Positions 1 to 6,247 of a DNA stretch of 6,323 nt are shown piece by piece (within the stretch, counting starts at the first letter, position 1; each line of letters starts with the position of its first letter). The stretch spans positions 1-6,323 of the forward strand of contig JACQHN010000256.1 of NCBI GenBank assembly GCA_016199015.1, given 5' to 3'. This stretch comes from Nitrospira defluvii. Lineage in GTDB: Bacteria > Nitrospirota > Nitrospiria > Nitrospirales > Nitrospiraceae. Made by a program: the position numbers and the translations under genes. Under the pieces are notes generated by a model that did no database searches, had not been told where the DNA came from, and saw nothing but the letters and a program-made list of their open reading frames with translations.

Positions 1-2313
1 CTGACCGGGATCGGCCTTCAGTTGTCCCAAATTGGGATCCAAGACCGTACAGAGCTCGACGATGTCTTCTCCCAGCAGACGCCGAAGCATGCCCTCCATA
101 TTGTGGATGACCGCATTCAGATCCAACACCTTCGGGGCAATGAATTGCCGGCGGCTGAAGGCCAGCAATTGTCCGGTGAGACCCGACGCGCGATCAGCCG
201 CCTTCTTCACTTCTTCCAGTTCCTTCCGAAACCCATCGGTCGGACTCAGACGGCTCAACACCAATTCGCTGTACCCTCGAATGACGGTCAACATGTTGTT
301 GAAATCATGCGCCACTCCACCGGCCAGCCGTCCGACAGCTTCCATCTTTTGGGACTGTTGGAGCTGCGCTTCCGTGCGCCGAAGCGCGTCCTCGGCTCGC
401 GCCCGCTCGCCGAATTGCCCGATCTTGAGTCCCACGTCGGCAACCATTTTGAGCAACTGCTCATCCGGCTCTTTGATCTCACGCCGGAACAATTCGATCA
501 CGCCCTCAACCTCGGTGCCGACCCGAACAGGGAACCCGAACGCCCCGTGTAATCCCACCCTCGCGGCGGCGCCGCCGCGAGGGAAATTTGCTTCTTGCAC
601 GACATCGATAATCCAGGTCGGCTGCCCCGCCTGCCAAATCTGTCCCGGCAGTCCCTTGCCGATCGCAAACGCATGCTGCCAGGTGGACAGGACAAATTCT
701 TCGGCGTTCAAACCGGGCGATTGCCACACATCGAGGCAACGCAGGACACTTCCCTGCCGGTCAAGCCGCCAGAACACCCCCAACTCCCATTCCAGACTTT
801 CACAGATGGCCTGGAGGATCTTCGGCCCCGCCTCTTCCAACGTGCGAGACTCCGCCAACACCCGCGTGACGGCATACTGCGAGGCCAGCTGGCGCTCTGT
901 ACGCTTCCGCGCGGTGATATCCCGGAGGAACGCGCTGAAAATATAGGCGTCGCCAAGTCTGGCCGGGGAAATGGTGATTTCCACCGGAAACTCGTGGCCG
1001 TCACGATGGCTGCCCAGCATCTCGATCCGCCGGTTGAGGATCCCGCCTTCCCCCGTCTCCAAGAAATGCTGCAGCCCGCGTTCATGCGCCTCCCGAGCGC
1101 GAAACGGAATGATGGTCTCCGATACACGACGACCAAGCGCTTCCTCCCGTTCCCACCCAAAAATGTTGACCGCCTGGGCATTCCAATCCGTGATGATACC
1201 GGCCGCATCCATTGAGATGACGGCGTCCAACGCCGTATCGACGATGACACGGTTACGTTCCTGGCTCTGCAGCAGCGCCGCCTCCGCTGCACGCGCCCAT
1301 TCACTCTCTTGCTGCGCCTGCCGATGCTGGTCACGCAACCGCCCGGTGGCCCACAACAACAACCCCACCATTGGAAGCCACACGACCACGCCGGCAATCC
1401 CCAGCTTCCACATCAGCGCCCGGATCGGCAGCAAGATGACGTCCCGGTCCATCCGCAAGAGAATCGTCCACTGCAAACCGGAATAGTCGCTATACCCCTG
1501 GGTCTGGGCATACCCCGTCACCACCGGCACATGGCGTCGTACATGCTCTTCCTCGACATACCCCGCCTTGCCCGACCCACTGAGCACCGCCGACGGCAGA
1601 CCGACTTGCTTCAGATTGATCCGTTCGCCGCTGGCGGCGACTGAGTCTACGAAGACCACGCCTTCTTTGGTCAAAAACTGATACTCAAAGGACCCGACGG
1701 CTCCCTCGGTGCGTTGAATCTCGCGCACCGTTTCCAGGAGCACGTCTTCGAGCATGGGCAAGCCGACTCGCGACGTGACGGCACCGAGAAATTCACCCTT
1801 CGCACCCACGATGGGAGCCGTAAAGGCGACCGATTCGATCTTGTGGTTCGATTCATGGATTTCGACTTCATCGACCCTCACAGTCCCTGTCTGCCGCACC
1901 CCTCCAAACCACCCACTTCGAGCAGTGTCCTGGCCGACGATGGCCGGATCCGTGGCCACGATCATATGGCCCTGGGCATCCGCCACACCCAACCAGAGAT
2001 AGACCGGCGCATAGGTCTCTTTCATCCATTGTATATATTCATTGAGATATTTCTTGTCGAGAGGGCGACCCGAAAACGCGCGCGCCATCATGCGGATGTC
2101 GCCATGCCGCTCGAAGAGCAACCGGTCGAGCTTGTCCGCGATTTCAGCCGATGCGAGCGTGAGGTTCTCCCCAGTCGCCTCGACCATTCGCACTTCGATC
2201 GATCGCAGCATCACCAGGCCGATGACAAAGGCGACGATGGTCATGCCTACGATCAACACGGGCAACCAGGGGTACGAACGTCGGGATGAAGCAGCGGGGG
2301 ACGAGGCGGACAT
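1..2313 (-). CDS. Membrane sensor histidine kinase (dCache-PAS-GAF-HisKA), 3' end cut by the window edge
   Basis: Reverse-strand reading from ATG 2313-2311 stays open for 771 codons to position 1, so the C-terminus is missing. Two hydrophobic segments (about residues 16-36 and 302-325) flank a periplasmic region of about 265 residues that reads as a double Cache sensor, with segments such as [19 protein letters not shown] (about 104-122) and [12 protein letters not shown] domain follows (about 350-471), with [12 protein letters not shown] and the closing [14 protein letters not shown] domain follows (about 480-627), with [15 protein letters not shown] and [10 protein letters not shown]. After a short coiled coil (about 630-655) comes HisKA, with the phosphoacceptor His669 in GGVAHDFNN. 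The visible part stops at LKADPGQ, just before the expected ATPase N-box, so the ATP-binding domain and any receiver domain lie outside. It should autophosphorylate His669 in response to a periplasmic ligand; neither ligand nor partner regulator can be seen. It starts 2 bases after the upstream gene's stop. Domain calls are from motif reading; confidence is high for kinase, lower for the exact Cache subtype. Confidence 0.93.
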   Translation of the reverse strand, partial: MSASSPAASSRRSYPWLPVLIVGMTIVAFVIGLVMLRSIEVRMVEATGENLTLASAEIADKLDRLLFERHGDIRMMARAFSGRPLDKKYLNEYIQWMKETYAPVYLWLGVADAQGHMIVATDPAIVGQDTARSGWFGGVRQTGTVRVDEVEIHESNHKIESVAFTAPIVGAKGEFLGAVTSRVGLPMLEDVLLETVREIQRTEGAVGSFEYQFLTKEGVVFVDSVAASGERINLKQVGLPSAVLSGSGKAGYVEEEHVRRHVPVVTGYAQTQGYSDYSGLQWTILLRMDRDVILLPIRALMWKLGIAGVVVWLPMVGLLLWATGRLRDQHRQAQQESEWARAAEAALLQSQERNRVIVDTALDAVISMDAAGIITDWNAQAVNIFGWEREEALGRRVSETIIPFRAREAHERGLQHFLETGEGGILNRRIEMLGSHRDGHEFPVEITISPARLGDAYIFSAFLRDITARKRTERQLASQYAVTRVLAESRTLEEAGPKILQAICESLEWELGVFWRLDRQGSVLRCLDVWQSPGLNAEEFVLSTWQHAFAIGKGLPGQIWQAGQPTWIIDVVQEANFPRGGAAARVGLHGAFGFPVRVGTEVEGVIELFRREIKEPDEQLLKMVADVGLKIGQFGERARAEDALRRTEAQLQQSQKMEAVGRLAGGVAHDFNNMLTVIRGYSELVLSRLSPTDGFRKELEEVKKAADRASGLTGQLLAFSRRQFIAPKVLDLNAVIHNMEGMLRRLLGEDIVELCTVLDPNLGQLKADPGQ
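558..583. repeat. 26-bp perfect GC palindrome inside the GAF-domain coding region
   Basis: The 13 bases 558-570 are the exact reverse complement of 571-583, with no spacer; the centre is GGCGCC. It encodes part of [11 protein letters not shown] in the kinase GAF domain. A Pro-Arg/Ala/Gly segment before GLHGAFGFP is usual in this type of GAF domain, so the palindrome probably arises from GC-rich codon choice over conserved residues, not from an inserted element. Confidence 0.8.
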
Positions 2314-2315
2314 AG

Positions 2316-3767
2316 TCAGGACTCCATCACAATATAGTTCGGCAATAAACGCGCAGGGTGATACCACTGTTTTGAACGCGCAAGACCCGGTAGACCTGAA
2401 TCATCCATCGTATTAATCCAACATGCCCCGTTGGCGCGAGCTTGGCGACAGAATTCACGAAAGATAAACGGGGCCAGTCCCGCAATATTCCGGTCAGCCA
2501 CCTCCAGCAACACACAGAACATTACCGGACTCAACCACATCCCCATCGTATAGGCCCGAATGCGATCTCCGACTCGAACCACGGCGCCGATGAGTCCCAG
2601 CTCGTGAGCAAAGGACAAGGCTGTCTCATGCGCACCGGCAGCATCCTGTAACAGCGCCCGTCCCCAGTCATCAGCGCCGGCCTCCTGTTTCTGCTCGCTC
2701 CATTCGTGAAACAGACTGAGACAAGCCGTTCGATCGCGTGGGTCGTAGGGCTCAAACACTCCACCCTGTTCCCGCAAGAATCGGTTGCAGGCGGCCCGTG
2801 GCGACTTGTAGGGCTCTCCTGTAAGGTCAGCCACATCGTCGGCGGCATAGAGATAGTCGGCATCTTTGGCGATCACCCGGTAGCCCAGCTTCCGGACCTC
2901 GGCGACACAAGCCTCCGGCACGTTTTCTACTCGCGTCACCAACGAGTCGCCATTCCGTTCACGCATGACACGAAAGGCGGCGTCCAGTGGCTGCGCGATC
3001 GGGCCGGTCCCCAACGGAGGCAAGGCCATGAAGACACCATCAGGAGATTCGGCAAACAGACACATGTGGTTGTGCAGGTCGACCCATGCATAGCTCAACA
3101 GATGCCGCCAGATGTAATGGTAGGCGAAGGAAGCCGCTGCCAAAGGCATGTCATGGCCGGCACTGAGCATGAGCGCCGTTTCTATGTGCTCTCGGTCTGG
3201 AAGGGTAAGAGCCCGCGTCGTCACCACGGCGCTGCCCTGTTGCAGCCGCTCGGTCACTCGCTCAAGAGACCGCAATACGATCACATCGTCCTGAAATCGT
3301 CCGATCAGCCTGGGATAGCGTGCGAGGATCTCGACCGTGGTGTCCTTTTCGATCCATTGTGCGAGCTCATGTGCCGCCTGATTGGTGGCCGGCGACGACA
3401 GATCTCGCATATAGGGGCACTTAGTATCCCAACCGAGCACGACCTGCGCGTGCATGGCATCCCACATCAACGCAAATGGATACAATCGGCAGTCCAGTGG
3501 ACGTACGTCATAGATTCGACAGTGCGAAGTCGCAGGGTCGAACGCCGGGCAGATGTACCCCTCATCCACCGGATTCTGCACCAGATCGATTTGCGTCCCA
3601 GCGGGATTCGAAAAGTGTTTAGGTGAAAGACCAGCCGTAGTCGCGTTCTCAATTTCCTCTGCTGTGAAGAAAGGCCGCAAGAAGCTGTCCCGCTCTGGAA
3701 ACCGACAACAGACCTCGCAGTGCAGACAGGTGGCACTGGGAACGATTTGTAGGAGAGAGCCTGCCAT
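2316..3767 (-). CDS. YkgJ-type cysteine cluster protein fused to a DUF2156 (LPG synthase C-terminal-like) domain
   Basis: Numbered from ATG 3767 the product has 483 residues. The N-terminal part (about 10-130) is a YkgJ/CxxCxxCC cluster: Cys14, 17, 20 and 21 in CLHCEVCC, then Cys73, 83 and 93 in a [21 protein letters not shown] stretch, and Cys117. This family is thought to bind Zn or an Fe-S cluster. From about 190 to the end the sequence matches DUF2156, the GNAT-like catalytic fold of phosphatidylglycerol lysyltransferases: [11 protein letters not shown] near 320-330, then [17 protein letters not shown] and [12 protein letters not shown] at the C-terminus. There is no membrane domain, so it is probably cytosolic. 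The substrate is unknown; transfer of an acyl or aminoacyl group is an inference from the fold. The start is uncertain. In-frame starts exist at 3848 (GTG), 3830, 3815 and 3767 (ATG), none with a clear ribosome binding site. I chose 3767 because [14 protein letters not shown] begins close to the cluster; 3815 is the main alternative (499 residues). It is the first gene of an operon with the histidine kinase. Confidence 0.88.
   Translation of the reverse strand: MAGSLLQIVPSATCLHCEVCCRFPERDSFLRPFFTAEEIENATTAGLSPKHFSNPAGTQIDLVQNPVDEGYICPAFDPATSHCRIYDVRPLDCRLYPFALMWDAMHAQVVLGWDTKCPYMRDLSSPATNQAAHELAQWIEKDTTVEILARYPRLIGRFQDDVIVLRSLERVTERLQQGSAVVTTRALTLPDREHIETALMLSAGHDMPLAAASFAYHYIWRHLLSYAWVDLHNHMCLFAESPDGVFMALPPLGTGPIAQPLDAAFRVMRERNGDSLVTRVENVPEACVAEVRKLGYRVIAKDADYLYAADDVADLTGEPYKSPRAACNRFLREQGGVFEPYDPRDRTACLSLFHEWSEQKQEAGADDWGRALLQDAAGAHETALSFAHELGLIGAVVRVGDRIRAYTMGMWLSPVMFCVLLEVADRNIAGLAPFIFREFCRQARANGACWINTMDDSGLPGLARSKQWYHPARLLPNYIVMES
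2322..2325 (-). promoter_or_regulatory. Ribosome binding site of the histidine kinase, inside the upstream gene
   Basis: On the minus strand GGAG lies 8 bases before ATG 2313. It overlaps the last Met-Glu codons of the YkgJ-DUF2156 gene, whose TGA (2318-2316) is followed by CT and then the kinase ATG. This favours translational coupling of the two genes and fixes the kinase start. Confidence 0.75.
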
Positions 3768-3828
3768 GGGTCGCGAGCAAATCGTCAGGGAGACTGGAGC
3801 GAATAGGCTCGTCATGAGATGTGGCCGC

Positions 3829-3837
3829 ATTGTAGCA
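3829..3837 (-). promoter_or_regulatory. Candidate extended -10 promoter for the YkgJ-DUF2156/kinase operon
   Basis: The minus strand reads TGCTACAAT, an extended -10 (TGn plus TACAAT, 5 of 6 to TATAAT). There is no good -35 at 17 bases upstream, which is acceptable for extended -10 promoters. The expected transcript start is near 3821-3823. That would put the ATGs at 3815 and 3767 inside the message and exclude the GTG at 3848 and the ATG at 3830. Inferred from sequence only. Confidence 0.45.
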
Positions 3838-3878
3838 CTAACCCGCACAGGGTCCTACTGTTCGAATCTTTTCTCTTT

Positions 3879-3912
3879 GCCGCCTGCACTCCCGCTCCCC
3901 GCCAGAGGCGGC
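3879..3912. repeat. Small GC-rich inverted repeat in the divergent intergenic region
   Basis: GCCGCCT (3879-3885) is the reverse complement of AGGCGGC (3906-3912), with a 20-base pyrimidine-rich loop. It lies between the two divergent promoter candidates. It could be an operator-like or REP-like remnant, or chance in GC-rich DNA. No T tract follows on either strand, so it is not a typical terminator. Confidence 0.35.
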
Positions 3913-3940
3913 GGACGAAAGAACTGGCTGTCCCGCCGAC

Positions 3941-3970
3941 TTGTACCGACGCAAGAGGCCATGGTACGAT
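3941..3970 (+). promoter_or_regulatory. Candidate promoter for the ATP-grasp-like gene
   Basis: TTGTAC (3941-3946) and TACGAT (3965-3970) are separated by 18 bases, and the -10 carries an upstream TG at 3962-3963 (TGGTACGAT). Transcription would start near 3977, giving a leader of about 43 bases to the GTG at 4020. The -10 matches 4 of 6, so support is moderate. Confidence 0.4.
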
Positions 3971-4019
3971 TTGCTCCACCTCGAATCCAACCCGCGCGTG
4001 CGGTGCATGCGATTGCGCT

Positions 4020-5564
4020 GTGAGCATCGAGGATATTGCATTGGCACTGGCACAATATTCACGTGAGCCGTTGAACTCCGACGAAGCCCGCCGACGTTGT
4101 CTCGCAATCCGTGATGACCTAGTTCATGCCGGGGTCTACGGCTATGTCGAGGCAGGAGACAGAACGGAGCCGACCGGCTCCCCGACGCTACCGCCTCGGT
4201 TTCGCGTGGCCCCGACTCCCGTTGTGCTGTCCCCCTCCGATGTGGCCTTCTTTCAACACTTAGGACAAGATCTCCTGGCCTTCTACCGAGCCCTGAACCG
4301 CCTCTATCAGGACAGCGCGCGCGGAATTCAACCAACGTGGGTCGCTGCCTATCTCGACCAGGGCAAACCGGAGTCGCTGGTCACGTATAGCCGGATGAAC
4401 CGCTTTCGGAATCTCATTCCCGGCATCATTCGACCGGACATCATTCCCACCGCCGACGGCATGGTCATCACGGAGCTCGATTCCGTTCCCGGTGGGATCG
4501 GCCTGACGGGATGCTTGACCCGGGCGTATGACAACCAGATCGCCCCCGATAGCCCAACACGTGACACACCATCCGAACGTTCCCCCCTGATCGCCGGCCG
4601 TGACGGCATGCTGCAGGGGTTCGTCGCCATGGTGCGCGCCCAGCAGGGCGACCAGGAGGGATGCCTGGCGATCGTCGTCTCGGACGAAGCCAAGGAATAC
4701 CGGCCGGAAATGGAGTGGATGGCCCAGCGATTGCGGGATATCGGGTGTCAGGCCTTCTGCGTCGAACCGCGGGCCATTCATTTTTCAGAAGAGGGCCTAT
4801 TCCTCCAAGAACCAGACGGACCACGGCGCATCGGCCTGCTGTATCGTTTCTTTGAACTGTTCGATCTGAAGAACATTCCGAAAGCCGAACTGGTCATGTA
4901 TGCGGCCAAGAAAGGGCAGGTCGCCGTCACGCCGCCCTACAAACCCGCGCTCGAAGAGAAGCTGGCCTTTGCCCTGTTCCACCATCCGGAGCTGGCGCCT
5001 TTCTGGGACCAGACGTTGGCCACCGAGACCTGCGAGAATTTGCGACGGCTGCTGCCCCGGACCTGGATCCTTGATCCACAGCCGGTGCCTCCCACGGCGA
5101 CCATCCCACATCTGACGATCGGGGGACGGGCCTTGTCGGACTTTCGCCGCCTGGCCCAGTCCACTCAGAAGGAGAGACAACTGGTACTCAAACCGTCGGG
5201 ATTCTCGGAGCTGGCCTGGGGGAGCCGAGGCGTGTCCATCGGGCATGATCTGCCGCAAGTCGAGTGGGCCGCGGCCTTAGAGCAAGCTCTCCAGGCCTTT
5301 CCGACGACCCCCTATGTGCTGCAGGAGTTTCACAAAGGCCGCCTGTTCGAGTCCGCCTATCTCGATGACCGAACCGATACGGTGGTGCCGATGTCCGGCC
5401 GTGCCCGCTTGTCCCCCTACTATTTTGTGGTGGGCGACAAGGCCGAACTCGGCGGTATCCTCGCCACCCTCTGCCCAGCGAACAAAAAGATTATCCACGG
5501 CATGGTCGATGCGATCATGGCGCCCTGTGCCATGGGGCCGAGTATCCCTTCGAAGCTGACATGA
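4020..5564 (+). CDS. ATP-grasp-like protein, probably of the circularly permuted type
   Basis: The product has 514 residues from GTG 4020. Clues to the fold, by residue: an acidic ELDSVPGGIGLTG segment (152-164) like the metal/ATP-binding end of permuted ATP-grasp enzymes; LLYRFFELFD (273-282); a PPYKPALEEKLAFALF segment (305-320) followed by LLPRTWIL (344-351), the usual 'late-strand, lysine, PrTw' run of that family; VLKPSGFSELAWGSRGVS (389-406) with the expected nucleotide-binding lysine Lys391; and YVLQEF (432-437) with an adenine/ribose-side glutamate. The order, with the ELD/PGG element before the LKP element, suggests permutation as in glutathionylspermidine-synthase-like ligases. Such enzymes join a carboxylate to an amine or thiol using ATP; the substrates here are unknown. 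There is no signal peptide or membrane segment. A glutaredoxin-like gene follows after 61 bases without an evident terminator, so the two are probably co-transcribed. An alternative start is TTG 4041 (507 residues), which has a better ribosome binding site. The coding call is firm; the family assignment is moderate. Confidence 0.8.
   Translation: MSIEDIALALAQYSREPLNSDEARRRCLAIRDDLVHAGVYGYVEAGDRTEPTGSPTLPPRFRVAPTPVVLSPSDVAFFQHLGQDLLAFYRALNRLYQDSARGIQPTWVAAYLDQGKPESLVTYSRMNRFRNLIPGIIRPDIIPTADGMVITELDSVPGGIGLTGCLTRAYDNQIAPDSPTRDTPSERSPLIAGRDGMLQGFVAMVRAQQGDQEGCLAIVVSDEAKEYRPEMEWMAQRLRDIGCQAFCVEPRAIHFSEEGLFLQEPDGPRRIGLLYRFFELFDLKNIPKAELVMYAAKKGQVAVTPPYKPALEEKLAFALFHHPELAPFWDQTLATETCENLRRLLPRTWILDPQPVPPTATIPHLTIGGRALSDFRRLAQSTQKERQLVLKPSGFSELAWGSRGVSIGHDLPQVEWAAALEQALQAFPTTPYVLQEFHKGRLFESAYLDDRTDTVVPMSGRARLSPYYFVVGDKAELGGILATLCPANKKIIHGMVDAIMAPCAMGPSIPSKLT
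4029..4033 (+). promoter_or_regulatory. Shine-Dalgarno-like GAGGA favouring an alternative TTG start at 4041
   Basis: GAGGA sits 7 bases before an in-frame TTG (4041-4043), whereas no purine-rich site precedes GTG 4020. Translation might therefore start at TTG 4041, removing seven residues (VSIEDIA). Both starts leave the conserved body intact. Homolog N-termini would decide. Confidence 0.4.
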
Positions 5565-5625
5565 TGGCCGCAGGCGCACCAGCGACACATTCATGAACAT
5601 TCAACCGGTTTCATTATAGGGATTC

Positions 5626-5871
5626 ATGGCACTGACGCTCTATCATGTCCAATGGTGTCCGGACTGCGCGGTGGTCCGGAATCGTCTCAGCGAACTGAAC
5701 GTCCCCTATGACGACGTCGTGGTGCCGGACTTTCGCCCGATGCGTACACAGGTCTATGACGTGTCAGGCCAGTACTATGTACCGGTCTTGAAAGATGGGG
5801 ACACCGTTCTGACGGAAACTCACGATATTCTCGTCCACCTCGACCAGCGCTACGACAAGGCCGACTCGTGA
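5626..5871 (+). CDS. Glutaredoxin / GST N-terminal-like thioredoxin-fold protein
   Basis: An 81-residue protein, the usual length of a single glutaredoxin domain. The beta strand MALTLYHVQWCPDC leads into the redox motif Cys11-Pro-Asp-Cys14. YVPVL (about 49-53) supplies the cis-proline expected to contact the thiol substrate. VLTETHDILVHLDQRY near the end resembles the glutathione-binding Glu/Thr turn and final helix of GST N-terminal and glutaredoxin domains. It is probably a cytosolic dithiol glutaredoxin acting on disulfides or glutathionylated proteins. The only purine-rich stretch before ATG 5626 (AGGGA, 5618-5622) is just 3 bases away, so initiation may be weak or coupled to the ATP-grasp-like gene. 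The neighbour suggests a shared thiol- or peptide-related task, which is inference. Family confidence is high; the exact partner is unknown. Confidence 0.88.
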   Translation: MALTLYHVQWCPDCAVVRNRLSELNVPYDDVVVPDFRPMRTQVYDVSGQYYVPVLKDGDTVLTETHDILVHLDQRYDKADS

Positions 5872-6073
5872 GGACTTGGCCCAGACCCATACACCGGGCA
5901 GCGAGGATCACGAACAGAGGCCGGAGCCACGAACAGGCGCCCGCCTGCAGGGATCGACGGACCAACAGACCGTTGGAGAACGATTTCGATGCACAGAAAA
6001 CAGAGAGGGGTGTGAGCCGAAAACGACAGGCAGAGTGCCCGCAGGATGGTCGAAAGCGCCGCCCGGCAAGGCC

Positions 6074-6102
6074 GCCTGTCTGCGTGCCACGCACAGGCAG
6101 GC
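6074..6102 (+). other. Strong hairpin with a 2-base bulge
   Basis: Bases 6074-6081 pair with 6095-6102, including one G-T wobble. Bases 6082-6085 pair with 6089-6092 around a GCC loop, with A6093-C6094 bulged. That makes 12 pairs, mostly G-C. The 5' arm can instead pair with GACAGGC at 6025-6031 (GCCTGTC at 6074-6080), giving a mutually exclusive fold. Confidence 0.55.
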
Positions 6103-6145
6103 AGCGAGGTCCGCGGCGCGAGGAATAATGAGCGCCATGTGTGTG

Positions 6146-6178
6146 GACGCGCCGGCGAGACGGTGAGCCGGCCGTGTC
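6146..6178 (+). other. Strong GC hairpin
   Basis: Bases 6146-6151 pair with 6173-6178 (one G-T wobble) and 6152-6156 pair with 6167-6171. C6172 is bulged and the loop is 10 bases (6157-6166). That makes 11 pairs. No T tract follows, so it is not a canonical terminator on the plus strand. Confidence 0.55.
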
Positions 6179-6192
6179 TTGTGAGAACAAAG

Positions 6193-6221
6193 CTGGCGGG
6201 GGTTTTTACCAATCCTGCCAG
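6193..6221 (+). other. Hairpin directly upstream of the radical SAM ribosome binding site
   Basis: CTGGCGGG (6193-6200) pairs with CCTGCCAG (6214-6221) with one G-T wobble. It is extended by GGT/ACC (6201-6203 with 6208-6210) around a TTTT loop, leaving AAT 6211-6213 bulged. The AAAGGA ribosome binding site begins 13 bases after the stem. TCCT (6213-6216) in the 3' arm is complementary to AGGA (6237-6240), so an alternative fold could hide the binding site. That switch is inferred. Confidence 0.5.
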
Positions 6222-6234
6222 ATCAGCATAAGCG

Positions 6235-6240
6235 AAAGGA
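6235..6240 (+). promoter_or_regulatory. Ribosome binding site AAAGGA for the radical SAM gene
   Basis: AAAGGA is 7 bases before GTG 6248. This chooses the GTG over the ATG at 6256, which is in another frame and gives no recognisable protein. Confidence 0.7.
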
Positions 6241-6247
6241 TAGAGAC

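Larger units (their letters stand above)
5872..6247 (+). other. 376-base region without a convincing gene; possible structured 5' leader of the radical SAM gene
   Basis: Open frames exist on both strands here, but they are rich in Arg with AGG/AGA codons, lack family motifs and show no third-position GC bias. The stretch instead holds structure. There is a 9-base direct repeat, CACGAACAG, at 5909-5917 and 5928-5936. A small hairpin CCAAC/GTTGG lies at 5962-5976. Three strong hairpins follow at 6074-6102, 6146-6178 and 6193-6221. ACAGGCAG occurs at 6026-6033 and again at 6093-6100, and both copies can pair with the segment beginning GCCTGT at 6074. I do not recognise a known RNA family: I looked for RNase P, tmRNA, lysine and cobalamin riboswitch consensus elements and did not find them. 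I see no clear promoter. It may be an untranslated leader, a small RNA or the remains of an intergenic repeat. Confidence 0.4.

Noticed and set aside
32..946. Plus-strand open frame of 304 residues
   Set aside because: It is antisense to the histidine kinase, whose PAS, GAF and HisKA motifs are unmistakable on the other strand. The translation is Ser/Arg/Pro-rich and shows no family motif.
708..1397. Minus-strand open frame of 229 residues
   Set aside because: Out-of-frame shadow of the kinase on the same strand; Arg/Trp/Ser-rich without motifs.
2706..3626. Plus-strand open frame of 306 residues
   Set aside because: It is antisense to the YkgJ-DUF2156 gene. No motif is recognisable, and the minus strand carries clear conserved domains.
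3870..3930. Insertion sequence or REP element in the intergenic region
   Set aside because: There is only a 7-base inverted repeat, with no target duplication or second copy in the window.
3838..4335. Minus-strand open frame of 165 residues across the divergent intergenic region
   Set aside because: It overlaps the 5' end of the ATP-grasp-like gene antisense and covers the promoter region. It is Arg-rich with no recognisable domain.
5868..6128. Plus-strand 86-residue frame whose GTG overlaps the glutaredoxin stop (GTGA)
   Set aside because: The stop/start overlap and an AAGG upstream looked like coupling. The product, however, is Arg-rich with many AGG/AGA codons, no third-position GC bias and no motif, and it runs through the hairpin region.
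5850..6212. Minus-strand 120-residue frame in the gap before the radical SAM gene
   Set aside because: It overlaps the end of the glutaredoxin gene antisense and has low-complexity Pro/Arg/Ser composition without motifs. There is weak reason to see a gene.
6193..6221. Rho-independent terminator after the glutaredoxin gene
   Set aside because: The T run lies in the hairpin loop and not after the stem, and the hairpin sits just before the ribosome binding site of the next gene. A leader structure is more likely than a terminator.
5872..6247. Possible RNase P RNA, tmRNA, or lysine/cobalamin riboswitch
   Set aside because: The conserved cores (for example GAGGAAAGTCC for RNase P, AGAGGTGC for the lysine riboswitch, GCCACTG for cobalamin) were not found on the plus strand. 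It is left as an unclassified structured region.
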